Assembly: GCA_017459225.1 (NCBI GenBank) | Contig: JAFUDL010000157.1 | Coordinates: 1-7,870, forward strand | DNA from: Kiritimatiellia bacterium | GTDB lineage: Bacteria; Verrucomicrobiota; Kiritimatiellia; RFP12; UBA1067 | Reading direction: 5' to 3' | Length of the DNA stretch: 7,870 bases | In this document: positions 1 through 5,810 of the stretch, piece by piece | How positions within the stretch are numbered: the stretch's first letter is position 1 | Layout of the letters: every line of letters starts with the position of its first letter | Notes under the pieces: generated by a model | Seen by the model: only the letters and a program-made list of their open reading frames with translations | Databases searched by the model: none | Told to the model about the DNA's origin: nothing | Made by a program: the position numbers and the translations under genes

Positions 1-430
1 AGATGTCGTCGAGCGAGTCGTACACGCCTTCAGTCATGCGGTCGTAAAGCGCGCCGATGGCGCTGGGAGACGGCGAGGGCGAGATGTTGAAGCGTATGCC
101 GCGTTCGACGCGCGCTATGCCCTTGAGGCCGCAATTGCGGAAGATGTCTGTCGCCTTCGAGCTCCATGGCGAGATCGTGCCCTTTCGCGGGGTCACGTAG
201 AAAGACGCCGAGGCGCAGAAGCCGCCCGTTCCCTCCGCATTCAGCAGAAGGGCCGCGCGCTCGAGCGTGGCGGCGTCGGGTCCGTTGCCCTCCGGTTCGA
301 TGGCGTACACCCATGTCGCCTCTATCTGCGCGTTTCTAAGGGCGCCGTCACGCGCACCCATGGCCGCGCGCAAAGCGTCTAGACGGAACTGCGAAAACGC
401 CGCGGTCCCTGAAAGGAGAATCGGTTTCAT
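1..430 (-). CDS. purL: Phosphoribosylformylglycinamidine synthase, N-terminal part (large-type PurL), cut by the window edge
   Basis: PurL makes formylglycinamidine ribonucleotide from FGAR, glutamine and ATP, the fourth step of cytosolic purine synthesis. Only the first 143 codons are present; the large single-chain form is usually about 1250-1300 residues, so most of the gene lies beyond position 1. Recognition rests on residues 80-102, which carry TPRKGTISPWSSKATDI followed by NCGL. This is almost the same as the N-terminal block of E. coli PurL as I remember it, and is followed by the expected RVERG. This part is the N-terminal PurS-like region; the ATP-binding and glutaminase parts are not visible. 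The ATG at 430-428 is chosen because AAGAGG lies 8 nt upstream and the family alignment starts there (MKPILLSGTAAFSQFRLDAL). It has its own promoter in the 65-nt gap after the toxin gene. No PurR-like palindrome or riboswitch fits in that short leader. Confidence 0.93.
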   Translation of the reverse strand, partial: MKPILLSGTAAFSQFRLDALRAAMGARDGALRNAQIEATWVYAIEPEGNGPDAATLERAALLLNAEGTGGFCASASFYVTPRKGTISPWSSKATDIFRNCGLKGIARVERGIRFNISPSPSPSAIGALYDRMTEGVYDSLDDI

Positions 431-438
431 CTTAAAAG

Positions 439-444
439 CCTCTT
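439..444 (-). promoter_or_regulatory. Ribosome binding site of purL
   Basis: AAGAGG on the minus strand lies 8 nt before the ATG at 430. It supports that start over the internal ATG at codon 24. Confidence 0.7.
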
Positions 445-461
445 ATTGGAAAACGGCTGTA

Positions 462-490
462 ATTATAGCATATTTCACCGCAAAAGGGAA
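462..490 (-). promoter_or_regulatory. Extended -10 promoter for purL
   Basis: A perfect TATAAT sits at 467-462 on the minus strand, with TGC directly before it at 470-468, giving an extended -10 (TGnTATAAT). The hexamer 17 bp upstream is TTCCCT at 490-485, only 3 of 6 matches to TTGACA, as is usual when an extended -10 is present. The start of transcription should be near 455, giving a leader of about 25 nt that contains the AAGAGG site. Confidence 0.72.
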
Positions 491-495
491 TAATG

Positions 496-903
496 TCACT
501 CAAAAGGATTGACAACCGCCATGCCTCGATACATTTGGTCGGGATTCAGGTCTTCGCTCACGATCTCTGTGCAGCAAAGCTTCTCTGCGGCCGACACGAC
601 CAATGCGTCGTAGAATTGTATGCCGTACTCTTCCTTCACGGCAAGTGCGTGACGCACAAGGTCGATTGTCACGTCTATCCTTAGCAGATCGCGGAAGTAG
701 TCGAGAAATACATCTATCTCCTCCTTGGTCCTCTTTGTCTTCTTGTACATCGTGTTGCAGAACTCCTGCAGAACTTGCGTTGATATGCAGCCGTCATGAT
801 TGACTTCAAGTGCATGTGTGACAAGGTCGATTGCGATTGCACGCTTGCGCGGATCGGAATCATCCTGCGTATAGACCAGCACGTTCGTATCGAAGAATCT
901 CAT
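496..903 (-). CDS. vapC: PIN-domain toxin, VapC-like ribonuclease
   Basis: This 135-residue protein is a single PIN domain, the size normal for VapC toxins, which are Mg2+-dependent RNases that cut tRNA or rRNA and stop growth. The acidic active-site residues are all in their usual places: D5 in FFDTNVLVY, E47 in VLQEF, D99 in FYDALVV and D118 in SEDL. The toxin should therefore be catalytically intact. Its ATG lies 7 nt after the stop of the upstream ribbon-helix-helix antitoxin, and its ribosome binding site overlaps that stop, so the two are a translationally coupled operon. Base composition is well below the neighbours: 661-780 has 56 G/C in 120 (47%), against 72% in 2761-2820 of the SNF2 gene, which suggests transfer. 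The RNA target cannot be told from sequence. The symbol is given for the family, not as proof of orthology. Confidence 0.88.
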   Translation of the reverse strand: MRFFDTNVLVYTQDDSDPRKRAIAIDLVTHALEVNHDGCISTQVLQEFCNTMYKKTKRTKEEIDVFLDYFRDLLRIDVTIDLVRHALAVKEEYGIQFYDALVVSAAEKLCCTEIVSEDLNPDQMYRGMAVVNPFE

Positions 904-910
904 AGGATAT

Positions 911-917
911 TCACCTC
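911..917 (-). promoter_or_regulatory. Ribosome binding site of the toxin gene, overlapping the antitoxin stop codon
   Basis: GAGGTGA on the minus strand includes the TGA stop of the antitoxin (913-911) and lies 7 nt before the toxin ATG. A ribosome ending the antitoxin would open or hand over this site, so toxin output should follow antitoxin translation. Confidence 0.7.
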
Positions 918-1147
918 ACCGCATCACGTTCACGGTTGAACTTGTAGTTTCTAGGAAGACCACTAGGAGGAAGATTCAGGAGAAAATCCCTGAACGCCTC
1001 TCCGCGCGTCTTGCGCATGGCCTGGATATCCCTGACCTTTGCCTCAAGACAGTCGCGAACGTACTGATTGAGACTGGTGCCGTTCGCTTCGGCCCACTCT
1101 CTCACTTCCTGCACGATCGCAGGTGGTATCGACAATGTTATGCTCAT
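911..1147 (-). CDS. vapB: Ribbon-helix-helix antitoxin, VapB-like
   Basis: This 78-residue protein should bind and neutralise the PIN toxin encoded next to it and repress their shared promoter. Residues 2-7 (SITLSI) form the expected DNA-binding beta strand. Residues 9-21 make a first helix, GTSLN at 23-27 is the typical turn, and residues 25-40 (SLNQYVRDCLEAK) make the second helix of a CopG/Arc-type fold. The tail at about 45-78 carries hydrophobic FRDFLLNL followed by charged residues and probably wraps the toxin. The reading frame is open 10 codons further upstream, but I start at 1147. GGAGG lies 6 nt before that ATG, and the fold begins directly after it. The extra residues (MRRNSDWRRR) come from leader sequence. 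The gene is preceded by a strong promoter and by palindromes fit for a dimeric repressor. Confidence 0.85.
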   Translation of the reverse strand: MSITLSIPPAIVQEVREWAEANGTSLNQYVRDCLEAKVRDIQAMRKTRGEAFRDFLLNLPPSGLPRNYKFNRERDAVR

Positions 1148-1153
1148 TCTGCG

Positions 1154-1158
1154 CCTCC
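1154..1158 (-). promoter_or_regulatory. Ribosome binding site deciding the antitoxin start
   Basis: GGAGG on the minus strand stands 6 nt before the ATG at 1147. The longer frame starting at 1177 has no such site, so the shorter product is preferred. Confidence 0.75.
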
Positions 1159-1173
1159 AGTCCGAATTCCGCC

Positions 1174-1204
1174 GCACGGTCCGTGTGCCGTGCTATGTGC
1201 GCAC
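1174..1204 (-). promoter_or_regulatory. Probable palindromic operator of the toxin-antitoxin operon
   Basis: Several inverted repeats built on GCAC/GTGC cluster between the -10 box and the antitoxin ATG. They are CACGG-T-CCGTG at 1175-1185, the arms GCACGG (1174-1179) and CCGTGC (1188-1193), and the perfect 8-bp palindrome GTGCGCAC at 1197-1204, which covers the predicted transcription start. Ribbon-helix-helix antitoxins commonly bind such repeats to repress their own operon. That the antitoxin binds here is inference. Confidence 0.5.
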
Positions 1205-1206
1205 GT

Positions 1207-1236
1207 ATTATACCAAACCCGTGTGCGGCAAGTCAA
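1207..1236 (-). promoter_or_regulatory. Near-consensus sigma-70-type promoter of vapBC
   Basis: On the minus strand, TTGACT (1236-1231, 5 of 6 matches to TTGACA) and TATAAT (1212-1207, perfect) are separated by 18 bp. TGG precedes the -10 directly, giving an extended -10. Transcription should start near 1200. The -35 box lies only about 12 nt past the SNF2 stop codon, with no terminator hairpin between them, so read-through from the upstream operon is possible. Confidence 0.85.
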
Positions 1237-1248
1237 TGGTCCATGCAA

Positions 1249-4200
1249 TTAGATTCCCACGATTGCGCGGATGTCGTCGTAGGTGAGCTTCTGGACGGCA
1301 TCGGCATCCGTCGTGCCCACCGTCGCGTCGATCACAAGCTGCTTCTTGCGCTGAAGCGCGAGCACCCTCTCCTCCACCGAGTTCTCGGCAATCATCTTCA
1401 CCACGTAGACCGTCTTCTTCTGCCCGATGCGGTGCGCACGGTCGGTCGCCTGGTCCTCTACGGCCGGATTCCACCACGGGTCGAAGTGCACCACCATGTC
1501 CGCCCCGGTGAGGTTCAGCCCGGTGCCGCAAGCGTGAAGCGAAATGTGGAAAAGCGGAATCGACTCGTCTGTGTTGAAGCGGCGGCACTCGCCAAGGCGG
1601 TCCTTCGTCTCGCCGTCGAGATAGCAGTACGTGATTCCACGCGCCTCCAGCTCGCGCCTGAGTATGGTGAGCATGGTCACGAACTGGCTGAACACGAGCA
1701 CGCGGTGCCCGCCGTCCATCGCCTCGTCGAGCATCTCGAAGAACACCTCGAGCTTGCCTGAGAGGTCGTGGTTCGTGGTTCGTGGTTCGTGGTTCGTGGG
1801 GGAGGGATGTTGCTCACGGTACTCCTTGAGGAGCTCGAGGTGTGAGGCGACCTGGCGAAGGCGCATGAGAAGCGCAAGTATCTCCATGCGCGACTTCGCG
1901 AAGCCCTTTGCCTTCACCATGTCGCCGATCTTGCCGCGCGCGTCCGCGAGCAGTCTGTTGTACCAGCTCTGTTGCGCGGTTGTCATCGGGCAATAGGCAA
2001 CCTTCACGATCTTGTCGGGCAGGTCCTTGGCCACCGATTTCTTTAGGCGCCGCAGGATGAAAGGATGCAGCTTGCGGTGAAGGCGCTCCTGTTCGGCACG
2101 TCCTTCAGCGCCGCCGCTCTCGATCGGCTCCTGGGTGGTGGACTTGAATTCTTCATACCGCCCGAGATAGTTCGGCATCAGGAAGTCAAAGATGCTCCAC
2201 GCGTCCGCCACCGAGTTCTCCACAGGCGTGCCGGATAGGACGAGCTTCTGCACCGACTCAAGGCGCTTCGCGGCGCGTGCGTTGCGCGTCTGGCGGTTCT
2301 TGATGTGCTGCGCCTCGTCAAGCACCACCACGCTGAACGTCTTGTCGAGATAGGCAGCCTCGAGGTCGCGTTGCAGAAGCGCGTACGAGGTGATCACAAG
2401 GTCGTGGCTCTGGATCGAGTCGAAGGTCTCGGCGCGGTTCGGACCCGACACCACGAGGCGCTTCATCCACGGCGTGAACTTCTCTGCCTCGGCGGCCCAG
2501 TTCTGCACAAGCGACGTGGGGCACACCACGAGTGCTGGCTTGCCGCGCGCCTCGGGATCGGTGCGCGCAAGCGATATCCACGTGAGAGTCTGCAGCGTCT
2601 TGCCAAGGCCCATCTCGTCCGCCAGCAGTCCCGAAAGGCCGCTGCGCTCGAGGAAGCGCATCCAGTAAACGCCCTCCTTCTGGTAGGGCCTTAGCGTGTT
2701 CTCGAGCGGACCAAGATCCACCTTCTCCCACTTGGCTCCCGGATCACGGTTGCGCTTCGCGGCCGTCTCGCGCCAGTTGGGCGCAGGCGCGTCGTCAAGC
2801 TCCACCGCGTCGGCAATCACGTCAAGCGACGCGCGCACGTACGGGGCATAGAGGGAGGCCACCCGAAAATGCCCCGGCTTTGCGCCTGCGCGGCTTGGAC
2901 AGTCGGCGAAGACACGCCGCATCTGTGCCACGGCGTCGGAATCGAGCAGCAGCGTCTCGCCGTTGCGCATCAGATACGAGTCGCCGCGGTTGATGGCGGC
3001 CTGTATCTCGGAAGGAGGGATGTTGCGCCCGCCGTCGTCGAAAGTGCAGCCCACCTCGAACGCGCCGTCCTTCGCGCCAGGCACGTCGGCAACGTCCACA
3101 AGAGCTATCACATGGCCCATGGAGTCCACCATCTCGTCGAGCTGCTCCGAGAATATTACCTTCCATCCACGGCGCGCGAGCGATGGCGCGCCGCCGCCAA
3201 GGAAGTTCAGAACGTCGCGCGGCTCGGTGATGAAGCGGCGCTTGGTGTCGCGCTCCCTCTCGAAGCCAAGCGACTCGAGAGTCTTCATCGCGGCCTCCTC
3301 CGCTGGAAGGTTGCGCATGTGGTAGAGAAGCATGTCCTCCGGATCGGGACGGCATATGTCGTACGGGCCCGTCGGCTCGCAGCAGCGTATCTCGCGCGAA
3401 CCGTACACAGCATAGAGGTCCGCGCCAAGCGATGCGCGCGAACCCACCACGCAGAGTTTGATCACGGGCTTGTCGGGCACGAACTTGAATAGGTCCTCGT
3501 CTGGCGAGATCTGCACGTCGCACACTCTGCGAAGCACGGGCAGGTTGCCCTTGATGAAGGACGCCATCGACTCGCGTGGAATCACCTCGTCGTGCTGGTA
3601 CAGCGAACGGAAGGCGTCCTGCAGCACGTTCGCGAGCGGCGTGAACGTGCCGCGTCCCTGCCCCGCCTCGCCGAGCGGACGACTCCATACGAAGCCCTTT
3701 CGTCCATGCACGAAGAAGCGGTCGCAAGACGCCACATGCTCGAACGGAAGCTCCGCCCACGGGTAGATCGCGAACTTTCCGCTCTCCTCGAAGAACTCGG
3801 CGCGCAGCAGCGAACGCACAGGCTCTCCCTTCGCGCGCAGCTCCACGATGTTCAGGAAGTCGCCAGGAGAAAGAACCATCTCCGGAGTGGCCGGGCCTTC
3901 ACAGATGTCCTCGATGACGTCCAGCAGATTGCACGCAGCGGGGGAAAGGTACACGCCGGGCGACTCGCGAAGGCGCGGATCGTCGGGCGAATGGCGCACG
4001 CCCGACTTGTCCACGAGAGCGAACGTCGTCTTCACTCCCCCGGCGTAGAACTCGTCGCGGGAAGTGGACTCGTTCCACGAAAGGTCGATGCGCATCGGCA
4101 CGCCCTTCGGGGACCTGAGAATGTACGCGGAGGGATCTATGGCCGCGCGGCGCCGTGCGGCGCGCAGTTCGCGCTGATGGTTCTCCTCTGCCTCGGGATC

Positions 4201-4497
4201 CGTCATGCGGCACATCAGATAGAGCGCCACGGCCACGACGTGCGGACATATCCTGCCGAACTGCTGGTTGGTGCGGCAAGGACATTGCGATTCTACGTAG
4301 CCATCGGGGGAGAGCGTGAAGCCGGTGGGCATATCCCATCCGTTCGGCTGCGAGATCTTTCCCGTGGCCTTTCGCGCGGCGTCGTCCCATTCGGCCGAAA
4401 CCACATTCCCGCGCGCGGCAATCGCCACAGCCTGGTTGAAGACGTCCGCGCCTCCCCACCCGGCAAGGAGCTTCTCGTTGAAGTCGCGCGGCGTCAT
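1249..4497 (-). CDS. SWIM zinc-finger SNF2-family helicase/ATPase
   Basis: This 1082-residue protein is an ATP-driven DNA translocase of the bacterial SWI2/SNF2 group. The N-terminal SWIM zinc finger has the pattern CxC...CxH at C72, C74, C84 and H86. Residues 90-595 are a long region without motifs I can name, probably holding the helicase-associated domain seen in bacterial SNF2 proteins. The ATPase core starts near 600 (LRPYQKEGVYWM). Motif I is LADEMGLGKT at 625-634, motif II is DEAQ at 727-730, and motif III is LSGTPVEN at 754-761. Lobe 2 holds VLVFSQF at 933-939, GTGLNLTGAD at 991-1000 and DRAHRIGQKK at 1019-1028. All are intact, so the ATPase should work. Residues 899-911 are an odd insert encoded by a 7-nt tandem repeat. 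The ATG overlaps the tatD stop in ATGA, and GGAGG lies 7 nt upstream. Length suits the family. The cellular job (transcription, repair or recycling of RNA polymerase) cannot be assigned. Confidence 0.92.
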   Translation of the reverse strand: MTPRDFNEKLLAGWGGADVFNQAVAIAARGNVVSAEWDDAARKATGKISQPNGWDMPTGFTLSPDGYVESQCPCRTNQQFGRICPHVVAVALYLMCRMTDPEAEENHQRELRAARRRAAIDPSAYILRSPKGVPMRIDLSWNESTSRDEFYAGGVKTTFALVDKSGVRHSPDDPRLRESPGVYLSPAACNLLDVIEDICEGPATPEMVLSPGDFLNIVELRAKGEPVRSLLRAEFFEESGKFAIYPWAELPFEHVASCDRFFVHGRKGFVWSRPLGEAGQGRGTFTPLANVLQDAFRSLYQHDEVIPRESMASFIKGNLPVLRRVCDVQISPDEDLFKFVPDKPVIKLCVVGSRASLGADLYAVYGSREIRCCEPTGPYDICRPDPEDMLLYHMRNLPAEEAAMKTLESLGFERERDTKRRFITEPRDVLNFLGGGAPSLARRGWKVIFSEQLDEMVDSMGHVIALVDVADVPGAKDGAFEVGCTFDDGGRNIPPSEIQAAINRGDSYLMRNGETLLLDSDAVAQMRRVFADCPSRAGAKPGHFRVASLYAPYVRASLDVIADAVELDDAPAPNWRETAAKRNRDPGAKWEKVDLGPLENTLRPYQKEGVYWMRFLERSGLSGLLADEMGLGKTLQTLTWISLARTDPEARGKPALVVCPTSLVQNWAAEAEKFTPWMKRLVVSGPNRAETFDSIQSHDLVITSYALLQRDLEAAYLDKTFSVVVLDEAQHIKNRQTRNARAAKRLESVQKLVLSGTPVENSVADAWSIFDFLMPNYLGRYEEFKSTTQEPIESGGAEGRAEQERLHRKLHPFILRRLKKSVAKDLPDKIVKVAYCPMTTAQQSWYNRLLADARGKIGDMVKAKGFAKSRMEILALLMRLRQVASHLELLKEYREQHPSPTNHEPRTTNHDLSGKLEVFFEMLDEAMDGGHRVLVFSQFVTMLTILRRELEARGITYCYLDGETKDRLGECRRFNTDESIPLFHISLHACGTGLNLTGADMVVHFDPWWNPAVEDQATDRAHRIGQKKTVYVVKMIAENSVEERVLALQRKKQLVIDATVGTTDADAVQKLTYDDIRAIVGI
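1766..1800 (-). repeat. Five tandem copies of a heptanucleotide inside the SNF2 gene
   Basis: On the plus strand the unit TCGTGGT occurs four times in a row from 1766, and a fifth copy ends in G instead of T. On the coding strand this reads as a CCACGAA-type repeat and gives the peptide PTNHEPRTTNHDL. Because 7 is not a multiple of 3, the repeat cycles through all three frames, and each change in copy number shifts the downstream frame. It lies between the two helicase lobes, just before SGKLE. Confidence 0.95.
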
Positions 4498-5168
4498 GCA
4501 AGAGCCTCCATGAAACAGCGGACGTTGGCATCGAGGGCGCGCTCAAGACCCACCGCATCGACACCGCGAATCTCGGCGAGCTTCAAGTGGACGAGATGAA
4601 GCGTCTCGGCTCGGGAAGGCGCGCCGTCCTGCGGCGCGGCGGATTCGTCCATGTCGGTCTCGATCAGCAGGCGCTCAAGCGGAATGGACTTCGCCATCGC
4701 GCGGTAGTTCACAGCATGGTCGTTGAGAAGCGCCGGACCAATCGAGACGAAGCCGTTCATCGCGAAAATCTGCGGCAGCAGCCCTTCGCTGCGCGAGAAA
4801 CCGTGGAAGAGGAATGCGGGGATTCTTCCCGCGTACGGCATGCACGCCTTCACCACCTCGCCCCAGCACTTCGCGCCATGCAGCACTGCCGGGCGCGCAA
4901 GCGCGGCGGCGAGGGCGAGCTGGCGCTCGAACGCGGCGCGCTGCGCCGGTGGGATGGTCTTCGCGCGCAGACGGTCGAGCCCGATCTCACCAACTCCCGC
5001 ATGAACATTCTGCGCAAGGTCTGCTTCAACCCCGGCGACCACTGCATCGACGCCTTCGCACTGCATGTCGCCCGCCTGCCATGGGTGGACGCCGAAGAAG
5101 CGCCACTCGCGCCCGTCGAGCGAAAGATATGCGTCGTAGACGTTGCGGTGGAAATGGGCGTCCGTCAT
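4494..5168 (-). CDS. TatD-family metal-dependent hydrolase (putative DNase)
   Basis: TatD proteins are TIM-barrel amidohydrolase relatives with two metal ions; some family members act as 3'-5' exonucleases or deoxyribonucleases. With the ATG start the protein has 224 residues, shorter than the usual 255-265. The metal and catalytic residues are nevertheless present in order: H5 and H7 (DAHFH), E61 (GVGEIGLD), H97 (VLHG), H122 (FHGFS) and D172 (IETDMD). The FFGVHPW stretch at 24-30 resembles the short TatD proteins of many anaerobes. The frame also allows a TTG at 5174, which would overlap the upstream stop in TTGA. ATG at 5168, 2 nt after that stop, gives the normal family N-terminus (MTDAHFH). 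No clear Shine-Dalgarno site precedes either start, so translation probably depends on coupling to the gene before it. The SNF2 gene follows with a 4-nt overlap. The substrate is unknown. Confidence 0.87.
   Translation of the reverse strand: MTDAHFHRNVYDAYLSLDGREWRFFGVHPWQAGDMQCEGVDAVVAGVEADLAQNVHAGVGEIGLDRLRAKTIPPAQRAAFERQLALAAALARPAVLHGAKCWGEVVKACMPYAGRIPAFLFHGFSRSEGLLPQIFAMNGFVSIGPALLNDHAVNYRAMAKSIPLERLLIETDMDESAAPQDGAPSRAETLHLVHLKLAEIRGVDAVGLERALDANVRCFMEALA
4505..4509 (-). promoter_or_regulatory. Ribosome binding site of the SNF2 gene, inside the end of tatD
   Basis: GGAGG on the minus strand lies 7 nt before the SNF2 ATG and within the last codons of tatD. With the ATGA overlap it points to coupled translation of the two genes. 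Confidence 0.75.
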
Positions 5169-5170
5169 CT

Positions 5171-5809
5171 TCAATGCACGGCCGCCACAGGCCAGAACGT
5201 GAGTGTGAAACCGCCGCCGCGCTGAAGCTCAAGACGAATGCGCGCGTCAGGCGGCACGCCTGTGATCGTCTCGCGCACCATGCCCGCGGCCTGGGCTTCA
5301 GGGGTGTCTTTGGAATTTGGGTCGCGAACGACTTCCACGATGTAATCTTCGTAGCGGGGTGCGGTCTTGGGCAGCTGCAGGTAGAGGTCTTCGAACCTGA
5401 ACGTGAGCGCGGTTGGCTCCACGGCGAACGCAGCGGCCTTCCACACGTCCTTGTAGCGGCGGGCGCACACCACGAAGTCTTCTGGCTCGCCTCGCATCAC
5501 GCGGAATGCATCGGCGCGCTGCGAGGATGCGTTCTGGCCGGTGAAGACGAGAAAAGCTTCGCTCGCGGCGGGCGTAACGCCGGGGCCGAAGGACGGCTTG
5601 GGCAGCGGTTCGCGCACGAACGGCACCACGGCGAACGCCGCGGTGAGAAGGTCCTTTCCGTCCTCAAGAGCGAGCGACGCGACGGGCGGCTCTATCTCAA
5701 GACGCGCCTCGGCGAGGTCCGCCGGACGCGTCCACGCAAGCGGCGGCAGGTTGGGGCTGGACGCCTTCAGCACGCCCTCGTGCCACTCTAGCTTTGCCAG
5801 CGGTTCCAT
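5171..5809 (-). CDS. Unrecognised protein between the S1-domain and tatD genes
   Basis: I do not recognise this 212-residue protein. It has no signal peptide, no hydrophobic segment long enough to cross a membrane and no metal- or nucleotide-binding motif I can name, so it is probably soluble and cytosolic. The N-terminal third is rich in proline, alanine and leucine, for example PLPKPSFGPGVTP at 68-80. From about 85 alternating hydrophobic stretches (AFLVFTG, DFVVCARRYK, LTFRFEDLYLQL, DYIVEVVRD, RIRLELQ, FTLTFWPV) suggest a mostly beta-strand fold, perhaps a jelly-roll or carbohydrate-binding-like sandwich; this is inference from pattern only. The ATG at 5809 sits 1 nt after the S1-protein stop, and the stop lies 2 nt before the tatD ATG, so it is tightly embedded in the operon. 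A TTG at 5818 is an alternative start overlapping the S1 gene. No clear ribosome binding site is visible, in keeping with coupled translation. Coding status rests on the fit between its neighbours and similar GC-rich codon use. Confidence 0.72.
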   Translation of the reverse strand: MEPLAKLEWHEGVLKASSPNLPPLAWTRPADLAEARLEIEPPVASLALEDGKDLLTAAFAVVPFVREPLPKPSFGPGVTPAASEAFLVFTGQNASSQRADAFRVMRGEPEDFVVCARRYKDVWKAAAFAVEPTALTFRFEDLYLQLPKTAPRYEDYIVEVVRDPNSKDTPEAQAAGMVRETITGVPPDARIRLELQRGGGFTLTFWPVAAVH

Positions 5810-5810
5810 C

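Noticed and set aside
30..314. A 94-codon minus-strand frame inside the purL region
   Set aside because: It is the wrong frame of purL. The true frame begins at 430 and contains the ISPWSSKATDI block, while this one gives an arginine-rich shadow.
431..500. Terminator or purine riboswitch between the toxin gene and purL
   Set aside because: The gap is only 65 nt, is A/T-rich without a stable hairpin, and the leader after the predicted start is about 25 nt, too short for a riboswitch.
1237..1260. Rho-independent terminator after the SNF2 gene
   Set aside because: No GC-rich hairpin followed by a T run exists between the SNF2 stop and the vapB promoter. The nearby palindromes are downstream of the promoter and fit an operator better.
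1766..1800. Tandem repeat as a CRISPR array or transposon end
   Set aside because: Units are 7 nt with no spacers, there are no cas genes, and no inverted ends or target duplications are near it.
4494..5809. TatD plus SNF2 as part of a known anti-phage system (Qat-like or DISARM-like)
   Set aside because: Known systems of those types need further genes (for Qat an ATPase and a QueC-like protein, for DISARM a methyltransferase and a PLD protein), and none is present. The neighbours here look like housekeeping genes.
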